The translations under genes were made by a program, and so were the position numbers. A stretch of DNA of 64,000 nt from Paracoccus onubensis. Lineage in GTDB: Bacteria > Pseudomonadota > Alphaproteobacteria > Rhodobacterales > Rhodobacteraceae. Shown one piece after another: positions 12,447-23,193 of the stretch. The DNA lies in contig NZ_QZCG01000006.1 in NCBI RefSeq assembly GCF_003591515.1, positions 62,001-126,000 of the forward strand. Direction: 5' to 3'. The first letter of the stretch is position 1. Every line of letters begins with the position of its first letter. The notes under the pieces were generated by a model. That model did not search any database and had not been told where the DNA came from. It saw only the letters and a program-made list of their open reading frames with translations.

Positions 12447-13136
12447 TCAGTTATCGGAAGGCACTGGTTGGATTTCGGGATCGGAAGCTTCTTGTGCCGG
12501 TCCCTCGCCGATCCGGTCATCCAGAGCGGCAATCAACTCATCCGTGATATCGATGGCGTCAAGCGAGACAAAAACCGTCCTGCGATCCAGCACGGCGATG
12601 GCGCCACGAGCCTGCATGACCTCACCCATGACCGGAAGCGCCGCGCGGTAAAAATTGTTCCGATCGGCTTCTGCCTGAGCGCTTAGCTCCTGCACGACCT
12701 GCGCACGTTCGCGCCGGATTTCGGTAGCGCGGGCATCGAAGGCTTCGGCCTCCTTGCGAAACTCTGCCGGATCAAGCGTTTCACGCTTTTCGGTCAATTC
12801 CGCCTCTTCATCGGACAGTTGCTTTGCAAGCCTTTCATTCTCGGCTTCGATCTTGCTGCCTTTTTCCTCAAGCTCCCGCTGCGCGCGCTGGCCCCATTGG
12901 GAATCGGTAAACAACCGCTCCTGATCCACCGTCAGAAGAGGAGCGGCCTGTAACCCCGGCGTCTCGCCATCGCTTTCGATAGTCCGGTTGGGAAGGTTTT
13001 CGCGTGGTTGCGTTTCCTGCTGGGTTTCCGGCGTCGCGAAATCCTCGGACAATTCCTGGGCCAAAACCGCTGTCCCGGCCATCAGCCATGACAAATTCAG
13101 GCAGAAGGCCAGGATTATGCGTAACCCGCGCAGCAT
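12447..13136 (-). CDS. OmpH/Skp-family periplasmic chaperone
   Basis: A 229-residue protein with an N-terminal signal peptide (hydrophobic ILAFCLNLSWLMAGTAVLA, predicted cleavage after AQA/LAQ near residue 26). A long charged coiled coil follows at about residues 80-170, with LLTVDQERLFTDSQWGQRAQ at its start and AIAVLDRRTVFVSLDAIDIT after it. This is the Skp/OmpH layout; such proteins hold unfolded outer-membrane proteins on their way to BamA. Its start overlaps the bamA stop by one base (TGATG). The proline- and glutamate-rich stretch at 30-65 and the acidic tail are longer than in the E. coli protein. Confidence 0.87.
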   Translation of the reverse strand: MLRGLRIILAFCLNLSWLMAGTAVLAQELSEDFATPETQQETQPRENLPNRTIESDGETPGLQAAPLLTVDQERLFTDSQWGQRAQRELEEKGSKIEAENERLAKQLSDEEAELTEKRETLDPAEFRKEAEAFDARATEIRRERAQVVQELSAQAEADRNNFYRAALPVMGEVMQARGAIAVLDRRTVFVSLDAIDITDELIAALDDRIGEGPAQEASDPEIQPVPSDN

Positions 13137-15439
13137 CAGAACCTTGTGGAAATCGTCAGGTCGAAATTCTGCTCTTCATCGTAGTCTTCCTTGCGGACAG
13201 CATGCGAGAAGTTGAAGCGCAAAGGTCCGATCGGCGTGGTCCAGAAGATCGACGCGCCAACCGATGCGCGAATATGCATCGAGTCATCGACCACAGCCCC
13301 GCCATTCCCGATCGTCTGGTCCAGCCCCCAGATCGAGCCGACATCGGCGAACAAACCGCCACTGATGCCGTATTCCTCGGGTAATCCAAGCGGGAATTGC
13401 GCCTCGGCGCGCGCCGCCCAGAAATAATTGCCGCCCAAAGCGTCTTCGTTCTCCGCGTTCAGATCGCGCGGGCCGATTCCATTCGGCTCAAAGCCCCGGA
13501 TTTTACCGCCACCGCGGAAACGATCGAGAATCCAGGTGTCGTAATCGCTCAGCGCGTGAACCGCGCCGGCCTCGATCTCGGCGCGCAATGTCACCTCTTC
13601 ACGCCAGGCGCGGCTTTCGATCCCCGCCAATGCGGTCGTCGTGACGCTTTTCACATCGCCACCGAGGCCCGCGAAGTCCTGCGCGAATTCGATCTTGTAA
13701 CTTGTCAGCGGGTCAAGACCCGTGCGACGCGTGTCCCAGCTATAGGTATAGCCAACACCCGAACTGAGGCGCGTCCCCTCTTCATCCCGCAGGATTTTCG
13801 AGCTGCCCTCGTCAAGGTTCTCAAGCTTGTCTTCATTGATCTTGTAGCGCAGTTCCAACCGGCCATTCTCGGAAATCGGGAATTCAATCGATGGCGACAG
13901 CCCCATGGTACGGGTATCGTAATCGGAATTCAGGGCCTCGGTTTCGCTATACCAGGTGCGGAAACGGAAACGCAGATCGCGGCCAAGGAAATAGGGTTCG
14001 ATGAGATTGATCGAGGCCTGCCGGTCGCCCTTGGCTGTCGCGATGGTCACGCCAACGGTCTGTCCGCGCCCCAGGAAATTGGTTTCGTTAAGGGAGATGT
14101 TCACGCCGACACCGGAATTGACGCCGTAAGACGCGCCGAATGACAAGGAGCCGGTCGGCTGTTCCTCGACATTGACGTCCACGATCACCCGCTCATCGCT
14201 GGTGCCCGGACGGCTGTCCACATTCGCATTCGAGAAGTATCCCAGTGCCCGGATGCGCTCGGCCGCGTTACGGATTTCGCGCGGGTTGAACGGATCACCC
14301 TCGACAGAGGTGAATTCGCGGCGGATGACTTCATCGCGTGTCGTCGTATTTCCCTCGATATCGATACGCTCGACGAAAACCCGCGGGCCGCGTGTCAGTG
14401 CGAACACGAGATTCAGGGTCTGATCGTGTGGGTTCCGCGTTACCCGAGGCTCGATATTGACGAAATCGAGACCTTGCTGAATGGCGACGGTCTCCATCCG
14501 GCGAATGGTGTTATCGATGGCCGCAGGATTGTAATAGGCCCCGCGCTTGACCCGGTTCTGGGCCGCGAAGGGCGCGGCATCCACTCCCGGAATCTGGGAT
14601 ATGGTGTCAATCCGCGCAAAGCGATAGCGCGGGCCTTCCTGAATGTTGAAGGTGATATAGAACGCATCACGTTCCCGCGCGATTTCCGGTGCGATACCCT
14701 GCACCTTGAAATCGGCAAAACCGCGCGAACGGTAAAAATCCGTCAGCAGTTTTTCATCCACCGGAACCCGTTCGGGCGCAAATGTGTCGCGGCGGATCAG
14801 CGTACGCAGCAACCCGGCCTGTTTCGATTCCAGCACCTGACGCAACCGGCGGTCGGAATAAGAACGGTTGCCCGTAAATCCGATTCGTTCGATCTCGGTC
14901 AGATCGCCCTCGCGGATTTCGAACACCAGATCGACCCGGTTGTCACTGCGGCGGATGATCTTGGGATCGACACGCGCGGCAAGCCGTCCCTCTGCCGCAT
15001 AGGCCTGAGCAATGTTCGAAGCGTCCGCCATCGCCAAGGATGGCTGATAGACCCTGCGTGCCTGGCTTTGAATGCCCTGTGCAAGCTGTTCGTCCTTGAT
15101 CCGGCGATTACCCTCGAAGGTGATCTGGTTGATCGTGGGATATTCACGGACCCGAATGACCAGCATCCCGCCTTGCGGCACGATCTCTACCGTCTCGAAA
15201 AGACCGGAATTCTGCAATCTCTGCAGGGCATCGTTCAACTCTCCGGCAGAAACGTCCTGCCCGCGCGCGATATTCGCGTAGGACAGGATGGTCGCCGGTT
15301 CGATCCGCTGCGCCCCTTCGATCCGCACATCATTGAACACATAAGCCGCAGCCGGTTGCGGCACGAGCAATCCCGCCGGAACCGAGATCGTCAAAGCCGT
15401 CACCAGCGCGACACCGCGCTTGCCCAGTTTCTTACTCAT
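13136..15439 (-). CDS. bamA: Outer-membrane protein assembly factor BamA
   Basis: A 767-residue Omp85 protein with a signal peptide (ITVSVPAGLLVP-type hydrophobic core, cleavage near residue 32). Five POTRA domains follow (about 33-430), then a 16-strand C-terminal beta barrel. POTRA starts are visible, for example FNDVRIEGAQRIEP, INQITFEGNRRIKD, IERIGFTGNRSYSD and VERIDIEGNTTTRD. The lid-lock motif of loop 6 is seen in the FRGGGKIRGF segment (the RGF element), and the chain ends with an aromatic residue (ISTRF), the usual outer-membrane signature. It forms the core of the BAM complex that inserts beta-barrel proteins. It lies between rseP and ompH in one operon. Confidence 0.97.
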   Translation of the reverse strand: MSKKLGKRGVALVTALTISVPAGLLVPQPAAAYVFNDVRIEGAQRIEPATILSYANIARGQDVSAGELNDALQRLQNSGLFETVEIVPQGGMLVIRVREYPTINQITFEGNRRIKDEQLAQGIQSQARRVYQPSLAMADASNIAQAYAAEGRLAARVDPKIIRRSDNRVDLVFEIREGDLTEIERIGFTGNRSYSDRRLRQVLESKQAGLLRTLIRRDTFAPERVPVDEKLLTDFYRSRGFADFKVQGIAPEIARERDAFYITFNIQEGPRYRFARIDTISQIPGVDAAPFAAQNRVKRGAYYNPAAIDNTIRRMETVAIQQGLDFVNIEPRVTRNPHDQTLNLVFALTRGPRVFVERIDIEGNTTTRDEVIRREFTSVEGDPFNPREIRNAAERIRALGYFSNANVDSRPGTSDERVIVDVNVEEQPTGSLSFGASYGVNSGVGVNISLNETNFLGRGQTVGVTIATAKGDRQASINLIEPYFLGRDLRFRFRTWYSETEALNSDYDTRTMGLSPSIEFPISENGRLELRYKINEDKLENLDEGSSKILRDEEGTRLSSGVGYTYSWDTRRTGLDPLTSYKIEFAQDFAGLGGDVKSVTTTALAGIESRAWREEVTLRAEIEAGAVHALSDYDTWILDRFRGGGKIRGFEPNGIGPRDLNAENEDALGGNYFWAARAEAQFPLGLPEEYGISGGLFADVGSIWGLDQTIGNGGAVVDDSMHIRASVGASIFWTTPIGPLRFNFSHAVRKEDYDEEQNFDLTISTRF

Positions 15440-15542
15440 GTCCGCCCCTCATTATTTCAGCCTGCATATACGCCCTGCCGACGCCTTCTTTTGCTCTTTC
15501 TGTATCCTTAACCGGGGCGCAGTGTCAAAAGCGCATCGCGGT

Positions 15543-16874
15543 TCAGGGGCAGAAAAGATCGTTTGTGAGGCCAAAAATCATCAAACCCAGCACCGCAGCC
15601 ATGCCCAGCGACGTCAAAAAATTCAACATCCGGTCCGACGGCGGCCGTCCGACCACGGCCTCGAAAATATAAAACATCAGGTGACCGCCATCCAAAACCG
15701 GGATCGGCAGCAGATTCAGAAAACCGATTGCCGCGGATAATACGGCAATCCACCACAGGAAATTGCCAGCCCCCTGACTGGCGGCCTGTCCGGTGCTTTC
15801 CGCAATCGAGATCGCGCCGCCAAGATTGCAACTGCCGATCTGGCCGGTGATCATCGCCCACATTCCCGATAGCGAGGACAGGATGATATCTCGGGTCTGC
15901 GCGATCCCCAGCCAAAGCCCCTCGAACAGCCCCACCGATCTGGTCGCCGGCTCGAAATAGCCTGAACCGCCGGTCACGCCGATCAGCCAGCGTTTCTCAT
16001 AGCCGCCATCCGCTTTGGGGATGTCCTGCTCTTTCGGCAGAAGACTGTATTGCGCGGTGCCACTTCCGGGTCGCCAGACTTCCAGCAGCAAGGCTTTACC
16101 CTGGGCCGCCTTGACCATCTCAGGCATCTGGGAAAATCGCGAGATGGGCTGATCGTCGATACCGATCACGACATCCCCCGCCCGCAAGCCCGCATCGGCC
16201 GCAGCGCTGCGCGGAGCCACGCCGGATATCCGGGGCGGCATCGGATCGGGACCTGCAACCGTTATCTCCGCGCCGTCCCGTTCGACCCGCCATTCATGTT
16301 GTACCGCAATCGGCAATTTATCCGCCACCGCGCCGATATCGCCCCAGTTTGTGACCGGATTGCCGTCGATGGCGCGCACCAGATCGCCCGCCTGCAATTC
16401 GTTCACGACCTGTGGCGGCGCGGGAGCAATGGTTCCCAGTTGAACCTCTTGCGTGGGCAGCCCCTGTGTAAAGGCGAAACCCGCAAAGATCAGGATCGAC
16501 AGGATGAAGTTGAAGACCGGCCCGGCCAGCAGGGTCGAGAACCGGGCCCAAAGAGGGGCTCCGGTCAGGGTCTGCCGTCTGAAAGCCGGATCGACCTGCC
16601 GGCCGGTGCCCGCGCTTGCGGCATTGGCATCGCCCAGAAAGCGGACATAGCCCCCCAAGGGAATCGCGGCGATCTGCCAGACCGTGCCGCGCCGGTCCCT
16701 GCGGGCGAAAAGTCTTGGTCCGAATCCGACGGAAAACACCTCGGCCCTGATCCCGGACCATCGGCCAACGATGTAATGGCCGTATTCATGCACGGTCACG
16801 ATCACGGCCAATGCAATGACAAATGCCGCCAGCGTCCAGATCGTGCCCCCGAATTGCGGGATCAGTTCGCTCAT
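15543..16874 (-). CDS. rseP: RIP metalloprotease RseP (site-2 protease)
   Basis: A 443-residue inner-membrane zinc protease. The HEYGH zinc motif is in the first transmembrane helix (about residue 29), two PDZ-like domains lie at about 125-290 (SGVAPRSAAADAGLRAGDVV is the second), and the LDGG third-ligand motif near residue 395 is in NLLPIPVLDGGH. It cleaves membrane-spanning substrates, in model species the anti-sigma factor RseA and remnant signal peptides. The start at 16874 (MSELIPQFG) overlaps the dxr stop by four bases (ATGA). A longer reading to 16907 would overlap dxr further and lacks support. Confidence 0.95.
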   Translation of the reverse strand: MSELIPQFGGTIWTLAAFVIALAVIVTVHEYGHYIVGRWSGIRAEVFSVGFGPRLFARRDRRGTVWQIAAIPLGGYVRFLGDANAASAGTGRQVDPAFRRQTLTGAPLWARFSTLLAGPVFNFILSILIFAGFAFTQGLPTQEVQLGTIAPAPPQVVNELQAGDLVRAIDGNPVTNWGDIGAVADKLPIAVQHEWRVERDGAEITVAGPDPMPPRISGVAPRSAAADAGLRAGDVVIGIDDQPISRFSQMPEMVKAAQGKALLLEVWRPGSGTAQYSLLPKEQDIPKADGGYEKRWLIGVTGGSGYFEPATRSVGLFEGLWLGIAQTRDIILSSLSGMWAMITGQIGSCNLGGAISIAESTGQAASQGAGNFLWWIAVLSAAIGFLNLLPIPVLDGGHLMFYIFEAVVGRPPSDRMLNFLTSLGMAAVLGLMIFGLTNDLFCP

Positions 16875-18028
16875 GCGGCGGCCTCCTGTCGGGCGATGCG
16901 ATCCCAATGCAGGACCGTTTCAAGATCGACAGGTTCATCGCCGAAACCGGGCCTGCCCGCAAGGGCCTCAAGTACCGTCTCGACCAGGGATGCCATTTGA
17001 GTGAAACCGATCCGCCCGCCGATAAAATCGTCAAGCGCCTGCTCCTTGGCGGCGTTGAATACCGCCCCCGCCATGCCACCCGCAGCCATGACCTCTCGCG
17101 CAAGGCGCAGGGCGGGCCAGCGTTTTTCGTCCGGTTCACGAAAATTCAACCTGCCGATCGCCGCCAGATCAAGCGCGGGCACCGGCAGCGGGGCACGTTT
17201 CGGCCAGTTAAGCGCATAACCGATCGCGTGACGCATATCCGGCGCGCCAAGATGCGCAATCGTACCGCCATCGATATGCGTCACCATGGCATGAATGATC
17301 GATTCCGGATGAATCAGAACCTTGATCCGATTTTCGTCCAAACCGAAAAACTCATGTGTTTCGATGACTTCCATGGCCTTATTGAACATCGAGGCGCTGT
17401 CGATGGTGATCCGCTGCCCCATCGCCCAGTTGGGATGGTTCGAGGCTTCAGCCACCGTCGCCGCGGCCAGCCGTTCCAGCGGCCAGTCACGGAACGCCCC
17501 GCCAGACGCGGTAATGGTCACATGACTCACCGTTTCCAGGGTTTCCGATCCAAGCGCCTGAAATATTGCGGAATGTTCGGAATCTACCGGAAGGATCCGG
17601 GTCTTTCCCCGCTTCGCCGCGGCCCGCATCAAGGAACCGGCACAGACCAGTGATTCCTTATTGGCCAATGCCAGGACGCTGCCCTGTCCAAGTGCCGTCA
17701 GTCCCGGCGCAAGCCCGGCAGCTCCGACAATCGCGGACAGCACCCAGTCGGCGGGACGCGAGGCGGCCTCGATCAACGCGGCGGGCCCGGCGGCAGCCTC
17801 GACCCCGCTGCCCTCCAGCCTTGTCCGCAAATCCCCAAGTAGTTCCTCATGCGCGGTGACCGCCACCTCGGCGCGCAATTCCCGCGCCATTTCGGCGAGA
17901 CGGGCAATATTGCGCCCTCCGGTCAGGGCGACGATATCGAACGGCCCGGCGCCGCCCGCGCGCCGGATCAGGTCGATCCCGTTGGCGCCGATCGATCCGG
18001 TCGCTCCGAAAATGGAAATCCGTCGCAT
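16871..18028 (-). CDS. dxr: 1-deoxy-D-xylulose-5-phosphate reductoisomerase
   Basis: A 385-residue enzyme that converts 1-deoxyxylulose-5-phosphate to methylerythritol-4-phosphate with NADPH, the committed step of the MEP isoprenoid pathway. The NADPH-binding GATGSIG is at residues 8-14, LANKESLVCAG near 120, SEHSAIFQAL near 147, the SGGAFRDWP loop near 180, and the NHPNWAMGQRITIDSA segment near 204. The ATG at 18028 (MRRISIFG) matches homologues. Its product feeds UppS, encoded two genes upstream. It lies five bases after the cdsA stop. Confidence 0.97.
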   Translation of the reverse strand: MRRISIFGATGSIGANGIDLIRRAGGAGPFDIVALTGGRNIARLAEMARELRAEVAVTAHEELLGDLRTRLEGSGVEAAAGPAALIEAASRPADWVLSAIVGAAGLAPGLTALGQGSVLALANKESLVCAGSLMRAAAKRGKTRILPVDSEHSAIFQALGSETLETVSHVTITASGGAFRDWPLERLAAATVAEASNHPNWAMGQRITIDSASMFNKAMEVIETHEFFGLDENRIKVLIHPESIIHAMVTHIDGGTIAHLGAPDMRHAIGYALNWPKRAPLPVPALDLAAIGRLNFREPDEKRWPALRLAREVMAAGGMAGAVFNAAKEQALDDFIGGRIGFTQMASLVETVLEALAGRPGFGDEPVDLETVLHWDRIARQEAAA

Positions 18029-18032
18029 ATCT

Positions 18033-18880
18033 TCAGTTAACCGCTGGCAGGCTCGTGATAAGTCCAAGCAATATCGCAGCCAGAACCGCTCCTGTCACTG
18101 CGTCAAAGCGGTCCATGAAGCCGCCATGGCCGGGAATCAGGTTGGAACTGTCCTTGACCCCCGCGCGCCGCTTCAGCCAGCTTTCGGCGATATCGCCCAT
18201 CTGCCCGGCAAAACAGACCAGCGGCGAGCACCAGACAAGCGCGATATCGCCCCAATTCGCAAGCCATAGCACGACGCCAAGGATCAGGGCACCGATCCAG
18301 CCGGCAACGGTGCCCGACCATGTCTTCTTGGGGCTGAGCGAGGGCCAGAATTTGCGTCCACCGATGATCCGGCCGAAGAAATAACCCGCCGTGTCAGAGA
18401 TGATCACGATTCCCATCAGCCACAGCACGAAGCCCAGTCCGAATTCTTCGCGGAAGCCGACCAGCCCGTAGGCAACCAGCAATATCGCGATCCCGAAGAT
18501 CACATATGTCCAGCGATCGCGAGAGGCCGCGCCGGGCAGACCGGAAAGGATGGGCAGCAACAGCAATCCCCATCCCCAGGCTCCGCCGATCATCAGTGCC
18601 GCGAATTGCGTCAGCCCGGCAATCACCGCCAGCGCAACCGGGCGCGATTTGCCGAACGGTCCGGCGTGAAAGCGCGGATAACGCCAGCCGGTCATCGCCG
18701 CGAGCTCCCAGAAGGTGAGGGCCGAAATCACCGCCACGCCCAATCGCAGCCAGACACCCGAGGCGAAAGCCAGAAGAATGCCGATAGTCAGTAAAACCGC
18801 GGTCGAGGCAAGACGGCGTGAAAGATCGCTCCATTTACCTGGCGACGCCGGTGCTTTCTGTACCATCGGCTCTTTCTCGT

Positions 18881-18884
<4 letters not shown>
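18033..18884 (-). CDS. cdsA: Phosphatidate cytidylyltransferase
   Basis: A 283-residue multi-spanning membrane enzyme that makes CDP-diacylglycerol from phosphatidate and CTP. The signature is in the C-terminal third: DTAGYFFGR, GGRKFWPSLSPKKTWSG, and the catalytic S-x8-K-R-x3-KD-x5-PGHGG-x3-R-D motif, seen here as ESWLKRRAGVKDSSNLIPGHGGFMDRFD split across SWLKRRAGVKD and IPGHGGFMDRFD. At least seven hydrophobic helices are visible. The start overlaps the uppS stop (ATGA). Acts in the inner membrane for phospholipid synthesis. Confidence 0.96.
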
Positions 18885-19618
<734 letters not shown>

Positions 19619-19624
19619 CCTGCG

Positions 19625-20188
19625 TCAGACCTGCATGATTTCGGCCTGCTTGGCCTCAAGCGCCTCGTCCACACCGGCAATCATCTTGTCGGTCAATTCC
19701 TGCACCGCGGTTTCCCAGAATTTCTGGTCGTCCTCGGGCATGCCGCTCGCCTTGCCCTTCTTGACCTGATCCATGCCGTCGCGGCGTATATTGCGGACCG
19801 CGACCCGCGCATTCTCTGCATATTGAGCCGCGACCTTGGTCAGTTCCCGGCGGCGTTCTTCATTCAGCTCGGGGATCGGCAGCATGATGATCGTGCCATT
19901 GGTCTGCGGATTGATCCCAAGACCGCTTTCGCGGATGGCCTTTTCAACCTTACCCACCAGACCCTTGTCCCAGATATTGATGGTGACCATCCGGGGTTCG
20001 GGCACGTTGACGGTGCCAAGCTGATTGACAGGTGTCAGCTGGCCATAGGCCTCGACCTGAACGGGCTCGACCATGGATGCCGAGGCGCGGCCCGTGCGCA
20101 GCGAAGCGAATTCATGGCGCAAATTCTCCATTGCGCCCTTCATCCGCCGTTCCAGATCGTCAATGTCTATTTCGATGTCCTCTGCCAT
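19625..20188 (-). CDS. frr: Ribosome recycling factor
   Basis: A 187-residue factor that, with EF-G, splits the post-termination ribosome. The two-domain pattern is intact: three-helix bundle segments ([20 protein letters not shown], and the long C-terminal helix rich in Lys/Glu), with [20 protein letters not shown] and [19 protein letters not shown] in the first third. Length is normal. It follows pyrH after 118 bases and precedes uppS, the conserved bacterial order. Confidence 0.97.
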   Translation of the reverse strand: MAEDIEIDIDDLERRMKGAMENLRHEFASLRTGRASASMVEPVQVEAYGQLTPVNQLGTVNVPEPRMVTINIWDKGLVGKVEKAIRESGLGINPQTNGTIIMLPIPELNEERRRELTKVAAQYAENARVAVRNIRRDGMDQVKKGKASGMPEDDQKFWETAVQELTDKMIAGVDEALEAKQAEIMQV

Positions 20189-20306
20189 CTTGGACTGCCT
20201 CTGAATTGATTTTCACCGCTTGTAACCGCAATGCAATGGCTTGGCAAAGCCTTTACCCGCCTATCGGCGGGCTTTGACAGCCATGATCCGGGCCGGAGGG
20301 GAAATC

Positions 20307-21041
20307 TCAGATATGAACCCGCGTATAAGTTCCCCGCCCTTCCAGAATGGTCCTAAATCCGCCCGGCTCATCCAAAGAAAACACGATGATCGGCAGCCGG
20401 TTGTCCCGCGCCAACGCAATGGCCGAGGCATCCATGACGCCCAGATGTTTCTGCAGAACCTCGTCATAGGTGACGGTGTCATAGCGGCGCGCCTCGGAGT
20501 ATTTCTTGGGATCCATGTCATAAACGCCGTCGACCTTGGTGCCCTTGAAAATCGCTTCGCAATTCATTTCATTGGCCCGCAGGGTGGCGGCGGTATCGGT
20601 GGTAAAATACGGGTTGCCGGTACCGGCGGCGAAGATCACGACCCGCTTTTTCTCAAGATGGCGGATCGCGCGACGCCGGATATAGGGCTCGCAGACTTCA
20701 TCCATGCGGATCGCACTGATCACCCGGCAATGAAGCCCCTTCGCCTCAAGCGCAGACTGCATCGCAAGGGCGTTCATCACCGTGGCAAGCATCCCCATGT
20801 AATCGGCGGTCGTCCGCTCCATTCCCTGCGCGCTGCCCTGAAGTCCGCGGAAAATATTGCCGCCACCGATCACCATGCAGACTTCGACACCCATTCGGGC
20901 AACCGATTCGACCTCGTCGGCGATACGGCTGACAGTCGGGGGATGCAGGCCAAATCCCTGATCGCCCATCAGGGCCTCACCCGAAATCTTCAGCATTACC
21001 CGGCCGTATTGTGTGGGTGTATGTCCCTGTTCCTTGGTCAT
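20307..21041 (-). CDS. pyrH: UMP kinase
   Basis: A 244-residue amino-acid-kinase-fold enzyme that phosphorylates UMP to UDP. Motifs visible are [15 protein letters not shown] near residue 16, [10 protein letters not shown] near 55, [37 protein letters not shown] near 138, and [14 protein letters not shown] near 165. The ATG at 21041 was preferred to 21056 because AAGGACAGG stands just ahead of it. It is the first gene of the pyrH-frr-uppS-cdsA-dxr-rseP-bamA-ompH run, divergent from miaA with an 89-base gap that should hold promoters. Confidence 0.96.
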   Translation of the reverse strand: MTKEQGHTPTQYGRVMLKISGEALMGDQGFGLHPPTVSRIADEVESVARMGVEVCMVIGGGNIFRGLQGSAQGMERTTADYMGMLATVMNALAMQSALEAKGLHCRVISAIRMDEVCEPYIRRRAIRHLEKKRVVIFAAGTGNPYFTTDTAATLRANEMNCEAIFKGTKVDGVYDMDPKKYSEARRYDTVTYDEVLQKHLGVMDASAIALARDNRLPIIVFSLDEPGGFRTILEGRGTYTRVHI

Positions 21042-21130
21042 GTCCTGTCCTTTCATTGCCGGGCATGGCGCTTTAATTGCCGCGCAAAATGTCGCAAAAG
21101 ACCGGCAGGATCAACAGCCCGGACTCAACC

Positions 21131-22018
21131 ATGCACGTCTTTGATCTTTCACGGATCGACCCGCAGCGCCATCTGGTCATTGCCGGACCGACCGCGAGCG
21201 GGAAATCCGCGCTTGCGCTTGCCGTGGCCCAGCGGCAAGGCGGGCTGATCGTGAATGCCGACGCATTGCAGATCTGGTCGTGCTGGCGGGTGCTGACCGC
21301 GCGGCCGACCCCGGAGGACGAGGCAACCGCGTCTCATGCGCTATATGGCCATGTATCGCCCTGCCAAAGTTATTCGGTCGGGGACTGGCTGCGCGATGTC
21401 GAAGGCCTGCTGGATCAGCGATTGATCGTGGTCGGCGGTACCGGCCTTTACCTGAGCGCCCTGACCCGGGGGTTGGCTTATATCCCGCCGGTCCCGCCCG
21501 AGATCCGCGCGGCGGGAGACGATATTCTGGCAAGATCCGGCGGGCTTGGGCAGATGCTGGCCGAACTTGACGAAACGACCGGTGGACGTATCGACAGGCA
21601 AAACCCCGCGCGCGTGCAACGGGCATGGGAGGTTCTGAAGGCAACCGGGCGCGGCCTGTCCGACTGGCAGACGGATACGCCGCCGCCACTGATCGCGCCC
21701 TCGGAATGCCAGCGGCTGGTGCTGCAAGCCGACCGGGATTGGCTGGCCGGGCGAATCGCGTCGCGCTTCCACGCGATGATCAGCGAAGGCGCATTGGACG
21801 AGGTGAAGCGAATGCTGCCTGAATGGCGGCCCGAAAAACAATGGGCCCGCGCAATCGGGGCGCCAGAGCTTGTCGCCTGTCTGCGCGGCAAGCTTGAACT
21901 TGACGACGCGATCACGCGGGCCATCATCGCCACGCGACAATATGCGAAATCACAGCGAATATGGTTCCGCAATCGCATGAAAGACTGGTGCGACTGGCCC
22001 GTTGGACCTCAAATCTGA
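21131..22018 (+). CDS. miaA: tRNA dimethylallyltransferase
   Basis: A 295-residue enzyme that adds a dimethylallyl group to A37 of tRNAs reading UNN codons. The P-loop GPTASGKSALAL is at about residues 18-29, VNADALQIW follows as the DSMQ-like motif, VVGGTGLYLSALTRGL carries the conserved GGTGLY, and KSQRIWFRNR near the end is the KRQxTWFR-type RNA-binding motif. The start at 21131 (MHVFDLSR) was chosen because the upstream in-frame stretch from 21077 shows no family residues. Its substrate dimethylallyl diphosphate comes from the MEP pathway. Confidence 0.93.
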   Translation: MHVFDLSRIDPQRHLVIAGPTASGKSALALAVAQRQGGLIVNADALQIWSCWRVLTARPTPEDEATASHALYGHVSPCQSYSVGDWLRDVEGLLDQRLIVVGGTGLYLSALTRGLAYIPPVPPEIRAAGDDILARSGGLGQMLAELDETTGGRIDRQNPARVQRAWEVLKATGRGLSDWQTDTPPPLIAPSECQRLVLQADRDWLAGRIASRFHAMISEGALDEVKRMLPEWRPEKQWARAIGAPELVACLRGKLELDDAITRAIIATRQYAKSQRIWFRNRMKDWCDWPVGPQI

Positions 22019-22347
22019 AAAAATCCCCGTGAAGTCCATGTTTTCAATAATTTATTAACCTAGTTCAGCGTTGCTGTTCCAGCAGGGTCGCATTAACTGG
22101 AGCAAGTTCGATAATGATTGGGTTGTTCACGATGATATCGAGTTCTCGCCACGAACGGAAATCCGGGTTCCCGTTTTCGCAAAGCCCATTCGCCGGCCGT
22201 ATCCCGGGACTTCGTTCACAGGCCGGAGATTTGTCTGCCACGCAGATAAACGATTCCGGAATTCCCGAAGGGAATCCCCGGCTTTCGGCTTCCGGGGGGC
22301 ATCATATCCTGCAGCGGCAGCCGGATTTGAATGACAGAATACCGGAT
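22019..22347 (+). other. Intergenic region between miaA and the AraC-type gene
   Basis: The 329 bases have no supported gene. The reading frame of the AraC-type gene stays open back to 22114, but its translation there (rich in Ser, Arg and Pro, no family residues) does not look coding. An AT-rich stretch at 22038-22060 (TTTTCAATAATTTATTAAC core) is a plausible promoter zone, and a small dyad TGCTG-TTC-CAGCA occurs near 22071-22083. I see no recognisable regulator site or RNA. Confidence 0.4.
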
Positions 22348-23193
22348 ATGCCGCGTCTTCCGCGCCGCCTTCATCTCGCGCGTTCCACGATCAGGCAGCC
22401 GGCATTGCGGTTGCTGCCACTGGCCGGATTCGCCTGGGGTAACAGGGGAAGGCATCCACGTCCCCGAACCAATCCGGACCACGTTCTGCTCTGGATTACC
22501 GCCGGAGAGTTGCACCTCGATTTTCCGCGCCGGCAGCAAATTCTGCCGCATGGCTCGATTCAATTCGTTCCCGCCGGAACTGCATTTGCCACCTTTCCCG
22601 GTTCCAGCGCGCAAGGAAGCGCGCTCTTGCTTGCGCCACCCATTCTACCGGAATCCGAGCCATCATTTCCTGGGCAACCGCTTGCCGGCTCGGTCGACGG
22701 CGCGAAATCCCAGCTTTCTGATCTCTTCGCCCAGATCGAGGCCGAGACGAGCCGTCCCGATCCCGATATCAAGACGCTGCATCGCATCTTGCATCTGTTG
22801 GCCCGGCATTTGGGGCGGTTGGAGCCGGTTCGGAAACCATCGGATCGCATCATAGTCCCACATGGCCACGCGCAGGAATCATTGGCCGGACATTTTATGA
22901 CGGCGGCTGCCATGCAGTTGCAGAACGGAGCTACTGTCGCCGAGATCGCCGCGGAACTGGGAACCAATACCGGCTTTCTGGATCGCGCATGCCGCGACGC
23001 CTATGGCAAACGCGCCATCGAAGTGATGAATGAATTGCGGTTGGAACAGGCGATGGAGATGCTGCGGGACAGTAACCTGAGCGCGACGCGGATTGCGCAG
23101 AAGCTCGGATATACCAGCTTCGCGCATTTCACCCGTATCTTCGTTTCGGCCACCGGCAGCAGCCCCGAAACCTATCGCGATCAATCACGCTAG
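22348..23193 (+). CDS. AraC-family transcriptional regulator
   Basis: A 281-residue protein with a C-terminal pair of helix-turn-helix motifs typical of AraC/Xyl[21 protein letters not shown] (about residues 194-213) and [20 protein letters not shown] (about 243-262), ending in SSPETYR. The N-terminal part (about 20-110) resembles a cupin-like effector domain ([29 protein letters not shown]). The start at 22348 (MPRLPRRLH) is a judgement; the frame is open further upstream. It stands alone, tail-to-tail with rlmE with a 9-base overlap, so no target operon is suggested. Confidence 0.82.
   Translation: MPRLPRRLHLARSTIRQPALRLLPLAGFAWGNRGRHPRPRTNPDHVLLWITAGELHLDFPRRQQILPHGSIQFVPAGTAFATFPGSSAQGSALLLAPPILPESEPSFPGQPLAGSVDGAKSQLSDLFAQIEAETSRPDPDIKTLHRILHLLARHLGRLEPVRKPSDRIIVPHGHAQESLAGHFMTAAAMQLQNGATVAEIAAELGTNTGFLDRACRDAYGKRAIEVMNELRLEQAMEMLRDSNLSATRIAQKLGYTSFAHFTRIFVSATGSSPETYRDQSR

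Noticed and set aside
22114..22347. Upstream in-frame extension of the AraC-type gene
   Set aside because: The residues are Ser/Arg/Pro-rich, without similarity to the family N-terminus, and no ribosome-binding site is convincing.
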